A stretch of 9,849 bases of DNA from Anaerolineae bacterium. Lineage in GTDB: Bacteria; Chloroflexota; Anaerolineae; 4572-78; J111. The stretch lies in assembly GCA_020433785.1 (NCBI GenBank), contig JAGRCC010000218.1, positions 1 to 9,849 of the forward strand, written 5' to 3'. The notes below the pieces were generated by a model that worked only from the letters and a program-made list of their open reading frames with translations, did not search any database and had not been told where the DNA came from. Positions 1 to 6,803 of the stretch are shown here, one piece after another. Each line of letters begins with the position of its first letter. The stretch's first letter is position 1. Position numbers and translations under genes: made by a program.

Positions 1-828
1 ACCCTGGCCGGCGGCGATGTCAGCCCCTTTGTCGGTACCAAAGATATCACCATGATGCCGTCAGTGGTGGATGTGGCCGGGATTAACAGCATTAGCCGGG
101 TCATCTACACTAACGCCGCCGCCGCTATCGCCGGGATGGTTAAAGCCGATATCCCCACCGGCGAAGTCAAGCCACTCATTACGGCCTCGATGTTTGGCAA
201 TACCACCACCGCCGTCGATCACGCCCGCAGTCTGATTGAGCAGCAGGGCTACGAGGTGCTGGTGTTCCACGCCACCGGCACTGGCGGCCGAACGATGGAG
301 GGCCTCATCCGCGACGGCTACATCGTCGGTTCGCTGGATATCACCACCACAGAGTTGGCCGATTACGTCTGTGGCGGCGTCTTGAGCGCCGGCCCGGATC
401 GCGGCCTGGCCGCCTCGCAGGCGGGCATACCGGCCGTTTTGGTGCCCGGCTGCGTCGATATGGCCAACTTCGGCGGCATCGAGACCGTGCCGGACAAATA
501 TCGCGACCGCAACCTCTACCAATGGAATCCCGACATTACCCTACTGCGCACCAACGAGGCCGAAAACGTACAGATGGGCGAACTGATCGCCGCCGCGGCC
601 AACGCCGCTACCGCTCCGGTAGCCATTGTCCTGCCGCTTAAAGGCGTCTCGATGCTCGATAGCGAAGGTGGCCAATTCTGGGACCCTGCCGCCGACGCCG
701 CCTGCTTCGACGCCATCAAGCAGAACGTCAATCCCGGCATTTCCGTTATCGAACTGAACCACAACATTAACGACCCTGAATTTTCGGGCTATGTTGCTCA
801 GACTTTGATGGAGATGTTGCAGAAGTAA
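1..828 (+). CDS. UPF0261 / Tm-1-like family protein, 5'-truncated by window edge
   Basis: The reading frame is open from base 1 (frame 1) and ends at TAA 826-828, so the visible 275 residues are the C-terminal part of a longer protein; family members are usually about 400 residues. What identifies it is the stretch GTKDITMMPSVVDVAGIN, followed by a Gly/Ala-rich helix, a TASMFGNTT motif and the VFHATGTGGRTME loop, all typical of the UPF0261/Tm-1-like ATP-binding family. The plant relative Tm-1 is a viral replication inhibitor, but the bacterial role is poorly defined. The protein is expected to be cytosolic; no signal peptide or membrane segment is visible in this part. An ATG at 52 is internal to the conserved region and is not the start. 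The gene is GC-rich like the PTS gene nearby and converges on the DinB-like gene. Its stop codon directly abuts the tandem repeat element. The family call is confident; the function is not. Confidence 0.87.
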   Translation, partial: TLAGGDVSPFVGTKDITMMPSVVDVAGINSISRVIYTNAAAAIAGMVKADIPTGEVKPLITASMFGNTTTAVDHARSLIEQQGYEVLVFHATGTGGRTMEGLIRDGYIVGSLDITTTELADYVCGGVLSAGPDRGLAASQAGIPAVLVPGCVDMANFGGIETVPDKYRDRNLYQWNPDITLLRTNEAENVQMGELIAAAANAATAPVAIVLPLKGVSMLDSEGGQFWDPAADAACFDAIKQNVNPGISVIELNHNINDPEFSGYVAQTLMEMLQK

Positions 829-883
829 GGTCGCAGGGTTACAAGGTCACAAGGTTGCAAGGTTGCAGGGTTACAAGGTTGAA
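828..883 (+). repeat. Tandem 8-mer array, consensus RGGTTRCA, seven copies
   Basis: Seven head-to-tail 8-base units can be read without gaps: AGGTCGCA, GGGTTACA, AGGTCACA, AGGTTGCA, AGGTTGCA, GGGTTACA, AGGTTGAA. Variation is almost confined to the first, fifth and sixth positions. The array begins on the last base of the UPF0261 stop codon. Its reverse complement occurs in degraded form at 904-950, so transcripts from either side could fold into a long imperfect hairpin. It may act as a bidirectional terminator between convergent genes or be a dispersed genomic repeat. The periodicity is directly seen; any function is inference. Confidence 0.85.
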
Positions 884-903
884 GGCGTGCCATTTTGCGC
901 CCT

Positions 904-950
904 TGCAACTCTGTACCCTGCTACTCTGTAACTCTGCTACCCTGCCCCAT
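904..950 (-). repeat. Inverted, degraded 8-mer array forming the far arm of the intergenic element
   Basis: On the plus strand the units read TGCAACTC, TGTACCC, TGCTACTC, TGTAACTC, TGCTACCC, TGCCCCAT, which is the reverse complement of the RGGTTRCA theme, with one 7-base unit. The arm faces the array at 828-883 across a 20-bp centre that itself contains a small GGCG/CGCC inverted repeat. The arm overlaps the 3' end of the leftward DinB-like gene, including its stop codon at 937-939. The two arms are less similar to each other than the units within the left arm, which suggests they diverge or expand independently. Confidence 0.7.
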
Positions 951-1464
951 AATTCTCTCTTATGCTATTTAAGTGATGCAGTTCATGCCCGGCGATGTGG
1001 TAAGCCGCCGCCCGCACACTCATCAGGTGGCCGTTAGCCACGCCGGCCCGTTCGAGCGCCTCGGCGTCGAAACTCCTAAACAGCGTTAGCGTCGCCTGTC
1101 GCACCGAGCTGTACTCCGCCAGAATGTCTTCGATGTCGCGCTCGTTGGCTTTTGAATAAGGCACGTAGTCGTCCTGCTCGAAGCCGGGCAGTTCGGTCGT
1201 GTCGCCCCGGGCGAAACGCAGGGCGCGATAGGCGTATATGCGTTCGTCATCGCTCACATGGACTAAAATCTCTTTGATGGTCCACTCCCCCTCGGTCCAT
1301 CGATAGCTCAACTGCTCCGCCGGAAACGAGCGGATGAAATCGAGCATCATTTGCAGGTTGTCCTGTAAATGGGCCAACACCAGCTCATCGTCCGGCAGCA
1401 GGCCGATATACATGATTGCGTAAGGAGCGTACTCGTCCTCTTGAGGTTTGGGAATACGTTTCAT
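937..1464 (-). CDS. DinB-fold (DinB_2-type) putative metal-dependent protein
   Basis: This 175-residue protein has the four-helix-bundle pattern of the DinB/YfiT-like superfamily. There is a first helix around residues 30-47, then the W-T-E-G-E-W-T-I-K-E-I-L-V-H-V block at 56-70 typical of DinB_2, and a C-terminal H-E-L-H-H motif at 160-164. His69, His160 and His164 are the likely metal ligands. Family members include thiol-dependent S-transferases and damage-induced proteins, but the substrate cannot be deduced here. No signal peptide or membrane segment is visible. The ATG at 1464 is preceded by a strong ribosome binding site 7 bases upstream. The gene lies 77 bp downstream of the PTS gene on the same strand with no convincing terminator between them, so co-transcription is possible. 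The last residues (YGAG) and the stop codon fall inside the inverted 8-mer array, so the true end may have been altered by repeat insertion. It is not the DNA polymerase IV also called dinB. Confidence 0.85.
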   Translation of the reverse strand: MKRIPKPQEDEYAPYAIMYIGLLPDDELVLAHLQDNLQMMLDFIRSFPAEQLSYRWTEGEWTIKEILVHVSDDERIYAYRALRFARGDTTELPGFEQDDYVPYSKANERDIEDILAEYSSVRQATLTLFRSFDAEALERAGVANGHLMSVRAAAYHIAGHELHHLNSIRENYGAG

Positions 1465-1471
1465 TATAAAT

Positions 1472-1478
1472 ACCTCCC
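1472..1478 (-). promoter_or_regulatory. Ribosome binding site of the DinB-like gene
   Basis: The minus strand reads GGGAGGT, 7 bases before the ATG at 1464. It is a near-perfect Shine-Dalgarno and fixes the start of the DinB-like protein. Confidence 0.75.
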
Positions 1479-1541
1479 GTTTAGAAATGGATTTAAGGTG
1501 ACAGTCATTTAACCGCTATTAGTAGCAAAAAGGGCTATTAC

Positions 1542-4052
1542 CTATTTACGATAATGAAGATCAAGTGCTCTAATTTCGGCGGCGGTGTCTAGCGCCAACG
1601 CTTTTTTGGCCAACGCTTGGCATTGGCTCAGGTTGAGCTGCCGAATTTGGGCTTTGATGCGCGGGATCGAGGGGATGCTCATGCTCAACTCATCAACGCC
1701 CAGGCCAACTAACAGCGGCACCGCTTGCGGATCGGCCGCGACCGCGCCGCACACGCCCGCCCATTTGCCCCGCTCGTGCGAGGCGTCAACTACATTCTTG
1801 ATCAGCATCAACACCCCCGGCGATAAGCTGTCAACTTGCGGCGCTAATTTAGGATGGCTGCGATCCATAGCCAACGTGTATTGGGTTAGATCGTTGGTGC
1901 CAATCGAGAAGAAATCGACCTCGCCGGCGAACTTGGCAGCGGTGATGGCCGCGGCCGGCACCTCGACCATTATGCCCACCGGAATCGGGTCAACCCCCAG
2001 TTTGCGGCGCTCCTGCTCCAGCATCGCCTTGGCTGCCCGCCACTCCGTTAAGGTGGCAATCATCGGAAACATGACCCGCACATTGCCCACCGTCGAAGCC
2101 CGCAAAATAGCCCGCAGTTGGGTGTGCAAAATACCGGGACGGCTCAGACCCACCCGGATGCCCCGTTCCCCCAAAAAAGGATTTTTTTCCACCGGGATGG
2201 CCAGATACGGCGAGGGCTTATCAGCCCCAATATCGAGGGTGCGGATAATCAAGGGCCGCTCCTTACCCAGGCGCTGGGCCATGTCCCGGTAGATGGCCTC
2301 CTGTTCATCTTCGCCCGGCATGGTTTTGTGGTGTAAGAATAAAAATTCCGAGCGTAACAAGCCGATGCCTTCGCCGCCCAGGGCCAGCGCATGATCGATT
2401 TCAGCCGCGCTGCCAATATTGGCCCCAATTTCCAGCCGATGGCCGTCGAGCGTAACGGCCGGTTCGGCGGCTCGCTGTAGATTGGCCTGCTGAACAGTGC
2501 TGGCCCGTGCTTGCTGCTGCCGCACCTGGGCAATTTTGACCTCGATAGGATTCAAGTGCAGCGTCCCTTTGGTCCCATCCAGAATAACGGTGGCGCCATT
2601 AGGAATGTCCAGCGCCTTGGGATCGATGCCGCTCACGGCCGGAATATCCAGCGAGTGGGCCATAATCGTGAGATGGGAAGAAGCACCCCCTTGCGTAGTG
2701 CAGAAGCCGCAGACATAGGTCGGGTCTAAATCAGCCACCTCCGACAGCGATATATCTTCGGCGATCAGAATAGTATTGGCCGACAGTAGCAGCGGCTCTG
2801 TCTCGGCTCCGGTGAGGTTGCGCAGTACCCGTAAGCCGACATCGCGCAGGTCATCGGCTCTGGACGCAAATAAGGGGTTTTCCAGCCGGGCCAGCCGATC
2901 AGCCTGCTTGGTGTAAGCTACCTGCCAGGCGGCCGCCGCACTATCGCCGTTGGCAATGGCTTGAGCTGTTAATTCGAGCAGTTCGGGATCTTCCAGCAGC
3001 GCCTCATGGGCGGCAAAGATCGCGGCTTGGTCCCGTTCCTCATCTTGGATGAGCCGGGCTTGCAGCGCCTCTAACTGCACTTTGGCTTTCTCGATGGCTT
3101 CATCTAACCGCCGCAGTTCTTTTTTGCGCTTTTTTGCCTTGGTCTGAATCTCAATGGGGCGCTGCCGCATCTGGAAAACCTCACCGACCACGATGCCGGG
3201 CGAAGCGGGTATCCCCACCAGCAGATTGGGGTCGGTTGGCCGCTTTTGGGAAATAATGACCGTTTTGGCCGTGGCTGGGACAAAAGCCGGCCGGCCGGTA
3301 TCTTCGCCCAGCCCTTGCAACACCATCGGCACGATCTTTTGGATGGCCTCCTCGGCGTCGGGGCCTCGCGCAATAAAGCGAATCGGGTCCTTGTACATAA
3401 TGCACAAATTCATAATGCCGAAGACGCTTTTGGCGTTGGCCTGGCGCCCCTTGTGCTCCAGCCGAATATCCGCCTCAAACTTACGGGCCAGATAAGCCAG
3501 CACCGACGCCGGGCGAGCGTGCAGCCCCAGCAGATTTGGTACGGTCAGTAGTTCAGAGGAGACGACACTGGTTGAGCTGTTAACGGCGGCCTCATCCAGC
3601 GTCAAGATCATCATCGGGTCCTGGCCGGCGACTACCTCGCCCTCGCAGAAGTCGAAATGGGTCACCACCTGGCTGTTGGTGATAATGATCGTCGTCACTA
3701 AATTGGCGGCAAACGGTTTGACTACCTCGGCCTCGAATTCAATCAAGGGCGCGCCTTGCTGCACCCAGTCTCCCCGTTGGACCTTGGGGGCGAAACCTTT
3801 GCCCCGCAGCATGATCGTATCCTGGCCAATATGCAGCATCACCTCGACCCCCTCGCCGGTTCGCAAGGTAACTGAATGATGAGTCTCGGCCAGGTCGATA
3901 ATCTCCCCATCAACCGGAGCCAACAATATCTGATCGACCGGATCGATAGCTATCCCATCGCCGGCCAATTTGTGCGAGAAGGTGGAGTCGCTCACCTGCG
4001 CCAGCGGCATCAATCGACCGGACAGCGGCGCGAACAGGGTTATAGTCATCAT
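1542..4052 (-). CDS. ptsP: PTS multiphosphoryl transfer protein: IIA(Glc)-HPr-Enzyme I fusion (phosphoenolpyruvate-protein phosphotransferase)
   Basis: This 836-residue cytosolic protein joins three PTS phosphocarriers. Residues 1-150 are a glucose-type IIA domain, with His59 and His74 matching the two active-site histidines of E. coli IIA-Glc (15 residues apart, VMLHIGQDT). Residues 168-250 are HPr, with phospho-His178 in GLHARPAS and Ser209 at the regulatory-serine position 31 residues later. Residues 275-836 are Enzyme I: swivelling-domain His460 in GGASSH, PEP-binding blocks GEGIGLLRSEF (560-570) and DFFSIGTNDLTQYTLAMDR (713-731), and catalytic Cys768 in WAGVCG. The expected role is to take phosphate from PEP and pass it down the chain to an EIIB/EIIC permease. 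No permease gene is nearby, so it may serve distant transporters or regulation. The usual Glu after Cys-Gly is Ala here (CGAVAAD). The start is the first of two adjacent ATGs, with AGAGG about 12 bases upstream. The symbol is the general Enzyme I fusion name. Confidence 0.93.
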   Translation of the reverse strand: MMTITLFAPLSGRLMPLAQVSDSTFSHKLAGDGIAIDPVDQILLAPVDGEIIDLAETHHSVTLRTGEGVEVMLHIGQDTIMLRGKGFAPKVQRGDWVQQGAPLIEFEAEVVKPFAANLVTTIIITNSQVVTHFDFCEGEVVAGQDPMMILTLDEAAVNSSTSVVSSELLTVPNLLGLHARPASVLAYLARKFEADIRLEHKGRQANAKSVFGIMNLCIMYKDPIRFIARGPDAEEAIQKIVPMVLQGLGEDTGRPAFVPATAKTVIISQKRPTDPNLLVGIPASPGIVVGEVFQMRQRPIEIQTKAKKRKKELRRLDEAIEKAKVQLEALQARLIQDEERDQAAIFAAHEALLEDPELLELTAQAIANGDSAAAAWQVAYTKQADRLARLENPLFASRADDLRDVGLRVLRNLTGAETEPLLLSANTILIAEDISLSEVADLDPTYVCGFCTTQGGASSHLTIMAHSLDIPAVSGIDPKALDIPNGATVILDGTKGTLHLNPIEVKIAQVRQQQARASTVQQANLQRAAEPAVTLDGHRLEIGANIGSAAEIDHALALGGEGIGLLRSEFLFLHHKTMPGEDEQEAIYRDMAQRLGKERPLIIRTLDIGADKPSPYLAIPVEKNPFLGERGIRVGLSRPGILHTQLRAILRASTVGNVRVMFPMIATLTEWRAAKAMLEQERRKLGVDPIPVGIMVEVPAAAITAAKFAGEVDFFSIGTNDLTQYTLAMDRSHPKLAPQVDSLSPGVLMLIKNVVDASHERGKWAGVCGAVAADPQAVPLLVGLGVDELSMSIPSIPRIKAQIRQLNLSQCQALAKKALALDTAAEIRALDLHYRK

Positions 4053-4086
4053 AAATGTTTCAAGCCTCTTTCTGTCTGCTAAGAAG

Positions 4087-4114
4087 TTGTTCTAGATTAG
4101 GGCGTCATTAAAAT
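4087..4114 (+). promoter_or_regulatory. Possible promoter for the STAND-led operon
   Basis: A TTGTTC -35-like box (4087-4092) and a TAAAAT -10-like box (4109-4114) are 16 bp apart. The -35 match is mediocre. The position fits a rightward transcript that includes the leader mini-ORF and hairpin at 4179-4223. It is a weak prediction from box matching only. Confidence 0.3.
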
Positions 4115-4133
4115 GGCGGTAGTTTCCGGCTCT

Positions 4134-4162
4134 ATTATCATACAGACCTCTCTCTTTTTCAA
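4134..4162 (-). promoter_or_regulatory. Sigma-70-like promoter of the PTS fusion gene
   Basis: On the minus strand, TTGAAA (4162-4157) and GATAAT (4139-4134) are separated by exactly 17 bp, a near-consensus vegetative promoter. Transcription would begin near 4127 and leave a leader of roughly 75 bases before the ATG at 4052. The match is read directly from the sequence; activity is inferred. Confidence 0.6.
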
Positions 4163-4180
4163 TAGGCGTCAGGAGGAAAT

Positions 4181-4207
4181 GATAATGGCCAAGGATCAGC
4201 CATTATC
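4181..4207 (+). promoter_or_regulatory. Perfect 9-bp inverted repeat (operator or attenuator hairpin)
   Basis: GATAATGGC (4181-4189) and GCCATTATC (4199-4207) are exact reverse complements around a 9-base loop. In RNA this would fold into a hairpin covering the ATG at 4185, followed by a U/A-rich stretch. It could occlude translation, act as a weak attenuator, or be a DNA operator for a dimeric regulator. It lies between the divergent PTS and STAND genes. Which role applies is not resolvable from sequence. Confidence 0.5.
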
Positions 4208-4223
4208 TTGTCATATATTTTAA
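4185..4223 (+). CDS. Possible 12-codon leader mini-ORF
   Basis: A strong Shine-Dalgarno AGGAGG at 4171-4176 is placed 8 bases before this ATG; an in-frame ATG at 4179 would add two residues. The frame reads MAKDQPLSCHIF and stops at TAA 4221-4223, three bases before an in-frame TTG (4227) of the following STAND gene. The signal is better than the one in front of the STAND gene itself, which suggests a leader peptide or translational coupling. No codon run indicates a particular amino acid sensor. It could be chance, hence the low confidence. Confidence 0.3.
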   Translation: MAKDQPLSCHIF

Positions 4224-4274
4224 GTTTTGATATCATTACAATTAAGCAGACTAAATGATTTTAAGCTGGGAGCA

Positions 4275-6803
4275 ATGACGCTTAATAACGACACCCAAAA
4301 ATTAATTGATTTGCATCAACAGCGGCTTAATGAACTTCAAAAAAAACAAGCTGTTTTTGGCGTTAGCACTCCTCCCGAAATTATTATCGAGATCGGGCAG
4401 ATCGAGGCCGAGCTTGAGAAGTTACACTATACGCTTGAAGTTGATTTAACGGAACTGGCTAAAGGTATTAGGGCTTTTGTGGCTACTCAGGCCGACAAAC
4501 TTACCCCGCCTCAAAGACCGGAACCTTACCGGGGGTTACTCGATTACCGGCCTTGCGATGCCCCTCTTTTTTTTGGCCGCGAAAAAGCGATTGCCACACT
4601 ACGACGCACCCTGGACCGGTCGCTGCTGACGGTTTTACACGGTGAGTCGGGCACGGGTAAATCATCTTTACTGAACGCCGGAATCATCCCCGGCTTAATC
4701 TCATCTGGCCACGTTCCGCTCTATCTACGAACGTATGCAACTCCCCCTGATCAAACCCTACGCCAGGAGTTGCTCCCCAACCTCACCAATCATCAGGATC
4801 TGATGGAGCTTTCCCTCTCCGAATTTCTCTGGAAGGTAACCCAGGTGCTTCCGCCGGAGACCAACTTGTATATCTTTCTCGATCAATTTGAGTCATTTTT
4901 CACAACACTCGGCTCGACCCAGCAGCAGCATTTTATTCAACAACTGGCCGGCTGCATGCAAGCGACTTCTTCAAGGACCCATTGGATTCTGTCGATACAG
5001 GCCGATTACTTTAGCCGGCTGGCTAATTTAGAGCCGTCTATCTCAAATCCTTTTGCCAATCAGTGCCGATTAGATTTCCTGAACCAGGAGGATGCTTCCC
5101 AAGCTATTGCTGGCCCGGCTGGCCGCCAGCAAATCATATTTGAGCCAGGACTGATTGAACGTTTGTTGGCAGACTTGGCCCAAGAAAACTATTATCCGCC
5201 TCATATTCAGTTGGTTTGTCAGACTCTTTATGAATCATTAGCTCCGGGACAGACCATCATTACCGGGGCAATGTACGACAATTTGGGCCAGTTGGCCGGT
5301 ATTTTGCGAGGACATCTAAATCGTGCTTTAAACGGCGTACGACCTGAGTATCGATCGGCGGCTCGGCGCTTGCTGGAAGCTTTAATTACGCCTGACGGAC
5401 GCCGGCGTGACAGCCGAACCCAGACTGAGATTTTGACCGACCTAAGTACCTACCAGGTGACCGGCCAAATCTTGGATGAACTGCTGGGGCGGTTGGTGCG
5501 GGAGCGGCTGGTGCGGGTCGAGGATCGAGTCGACAAACCGGCTCCAGTCTATGAATTGGCACACAATTATTTGATTCACGAGATTAGACGCGATCCGGAA
5601 CTGCGTGATCGCCGTGTCGCCTTAAATATGCTGCGTCAGGAACTTGACTATCTTGATTACGAGACAGACTTCGATACCCTGCTGGGCTGGGAAAAACTTG
5701 AATTTATCAAAGGTAAATTGGAACCGGCTGATCTGTGGCCAGAAGCCCATCAGTTAGTGTTGCGCAGCGCTTTACACCTTAATAATACGCCCAACCTGTG
5801 GTTAAGCAACGCCTCTGCTGAACTTTGCGATAAAGTTTTAGCGGAAGCTTTAACTGATGAAAAGTCGGCTCTCCTGCGCCGCCATGCGGCTGAACTGGCC
5901 TGTACTTTTGGTAGTCCGGCTTTAGTGGATAACTTGGCCGCTCAACTGCAGGATGATGATCAGGCAGTGCGTCGCCAAGTAGCCCTTAGCCTGGCCTGTC
6001 TAAATCCCTCTCGTTGTCTGGCTGAGGTGGGAGCGATGTACGAAAGTTTTGAAGGTTATCAGCACGGGCTTGATCTCATGGCCCATATTCAGGATCAGCA
6101 GCCCGACTTTATCGATTTTAATCAAATCCCCGCCTACACCTGGCAGACTACGGGCCAAATTTGGCGGTTGCGCTTGACTGAAAATAGGGCTTTGGTAGGA
6201 CAGATAACGCTCTATGCTAGTATTGGCGGCGCTATTGGCGCTTTTATCGGTGGGTTGATTGGGGCTATGGTATCTACCAGCGCCATTGTTCAATCTATTG
6301 CCCCTGTTTATGCGAGTATTGGTCTGGTGTTGGGCTTAGTCATTGGGGCCGCTACGGGACTGGGTCATGGATTAGCCTCTGCCACCAATCGCCATCAAAC
6401 CATTTCAGGCTACCTGGCCTGGACCGTTATATCAATTGTAGCCCTGACCGGTATTTTTGGAGCGCTGGCCTTTTCCGAAAGCGTGGCCGAGGGAATACGA
6501 ACCACCATTGTGCTGTTGTCGGTGAGCTTATTTCTCGGTCTCGGTGCGGTTTTGATCATAAAGTTAACTGAAAAGATTCCTGCTGCCCGGCAGCGGTTAC
6601 TGGTGCGGTTGGGAGCCAGTTTGGCCTTGAGTATCCCGCCGGCCAGTTTGGTAACATTACCTTGCTGTGATATTTTTTTTAGGCTGCCCTACTATGGGTT
6701 TGGGACCAGTCTTTTAATCTTACCCGGCATTGTGGTTGGGCTTGATTTATTTTACGGGACAGCCGTTTCTGTCCCCCCTATCGAGGAGGCACACAATGAG
6801 TAG
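4275..6803 (+). CDS. Novel STAND (nSTAND1-type) NTPase with C-terminal multi-pass membrane domain
   Basis: From ATG 4275 the protein has 842 residues. Residues 5-55 form a charged helical region with the VFGVSTPPEIIIEIGQIEAE pattern, resembling effector-associated adaptor domains at the N-terminus of STAND and CHAT proteins (inference). The NTPase follows: YRGLLDYRPCDAPLFFGRE (85-103) is the typical nSTAND1 entry, Walker A GESGTGKSS is at 123-131, and Walker B-like LYIFLDQFESFF at 198-209. The sensor segment ILSIQADYF (238-246) has Gln where an Arg is usual. A winged-helix-like part ending VYELAHNYLIHEI (425-437) and a HEAT-like pair (about 530-578) follow. Residues about 640-830 hold some six membrane segments. 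STAND proteins are ligand-triggered oligomerising switches in defence or signalling; a membrane effector output fits but is inferred. The start is uncertain: ATG 4275 has GGGAG only 2 bases away, while TTG 4227 would add 16 residues and could be coupled to the leader mini-ORF. It overlaps the next gene by 8 bp. Confidence 0.85.
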   Translation: MTLNNDTQKLIDLHQQRLNELQKKQAVFGVSTPPEIIIEIGQIEAELEKLHYTLEVDLTELAKGIRAFVATQADKLTPPQRPEPYRGLLDYRPCDAPLFFGREKAIATLRRTLDRSLLTVLHGESGTGKSSLLNAGIIPGLISSGHVPLYLRTYATPPDQTLRQELLPNLTNHQDLMELSLSEFLWKVTQVLPPETNLYIFLDQFESFFTTLGSTQQQHFIQQLAGCMQATSSRTHWILSIQADYFSRLANLEPSISNPFANQCRLDFLNQEDASQAIAGPAGRQQIIFEPGLIERLLADLAQENYYPPHIQLVCQTLYESLAPGQTIITGAMYDNLGQLAGILRGHLNRALNGVRPEYRSAARRLLEALITPDGRRRDSRTQTEILTDLSTYQVTGQILDELLGRLVRERLVRVEDRVDKPAPVYELAHNYLIHEIRRDPELRDRRVALNMLRQELDYLDYETDFDTLLGWEKLEFIKGKLEPADLWPEAHQLVLRSALHLNNTPNLWLSNASAELCDKVLAEALTDEKSALLRRHAAELACTFGSPALVDNLAAQLQDDDQAVRRQVALSLACLNPSRCLAEVGAMYESFEGYQHGLDLMAHIQDQQPDFIDFNQIPAYTWQTTGQIWRLRLTENRALVGQITLYASIGGAIGAFIGGLIGAMVSTSAIVQSIAPVYASIGLVLGLVIGAATGLGHGLASATNRHQTISGYLAWTVISIVALTGIFGALAFSESVAEGIRTTIVLLSVSLFLGLGAVLIIKLTEKIPAARQRLLVRLGASLALSIPPASLVTLPCCDIFFRLPYYGFGTSLLILPGIVVGLDLFYGTAVSVPPIEEAHNE
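6192..6764 (+). other. Membrane domain of the STAND protein with glycine-zipper helices
   Basis: This part of the STAND gene encodes about six hydrophobic segments. The first two are dense in small residues (GGAIGAFIGGLIGA; GLVLGLVIGAATGLGHG), the GxxxG-type packing seen in oligomeric membrane pores and channels. Later segments include ISIVALTGIFGALAF and LLILPGIVVGLDLF. Segment count and topology are by eye. The domain sits where other STAND proteins carry WD40 or TPR sensors, so it could be either the output or the sensing end. Confidence 0.7.
6783..6789 (+). promoter_or_regulatory. Ribosome binding site of the 126-residue protein gene
   Basis: GAGGAGG lies 6 bases before ATG 6796, inside the 3' end of the STAND gene. 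It is the strongest ribosome binding site in the operon and fixes the start at 6796 rather than an in-frame upstream ATG at 6730, which has no such signal and lies deep in the STAND gene. Confidence 0.75.

Noticed and set aside
828..950. CRISPR array
   Set aside because: The repeats are contiguous 8-mers without spacers, and there are no cas genes.
855..1037. Rightward 60-residue open frame across the repeat element
   Set aside because: It is made of translated 8-mer repeats plus antisense of the DinB-like gene and has no ribosome binding site.
1585..2292. Long rightward open frame inside the PTS gene
   Set aside because: It is antisense to the well-conserved Enzyme I domain, has no recognisable domain, and arises from GC-biased codons.
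4227..4256. TTGATA ... CTAAAT as a promoter just before ATG 4275
   Set aside because: The -10 match is poor at acceptable spacing, and the leader upstream has better ordered signals; it cannot be excluded.
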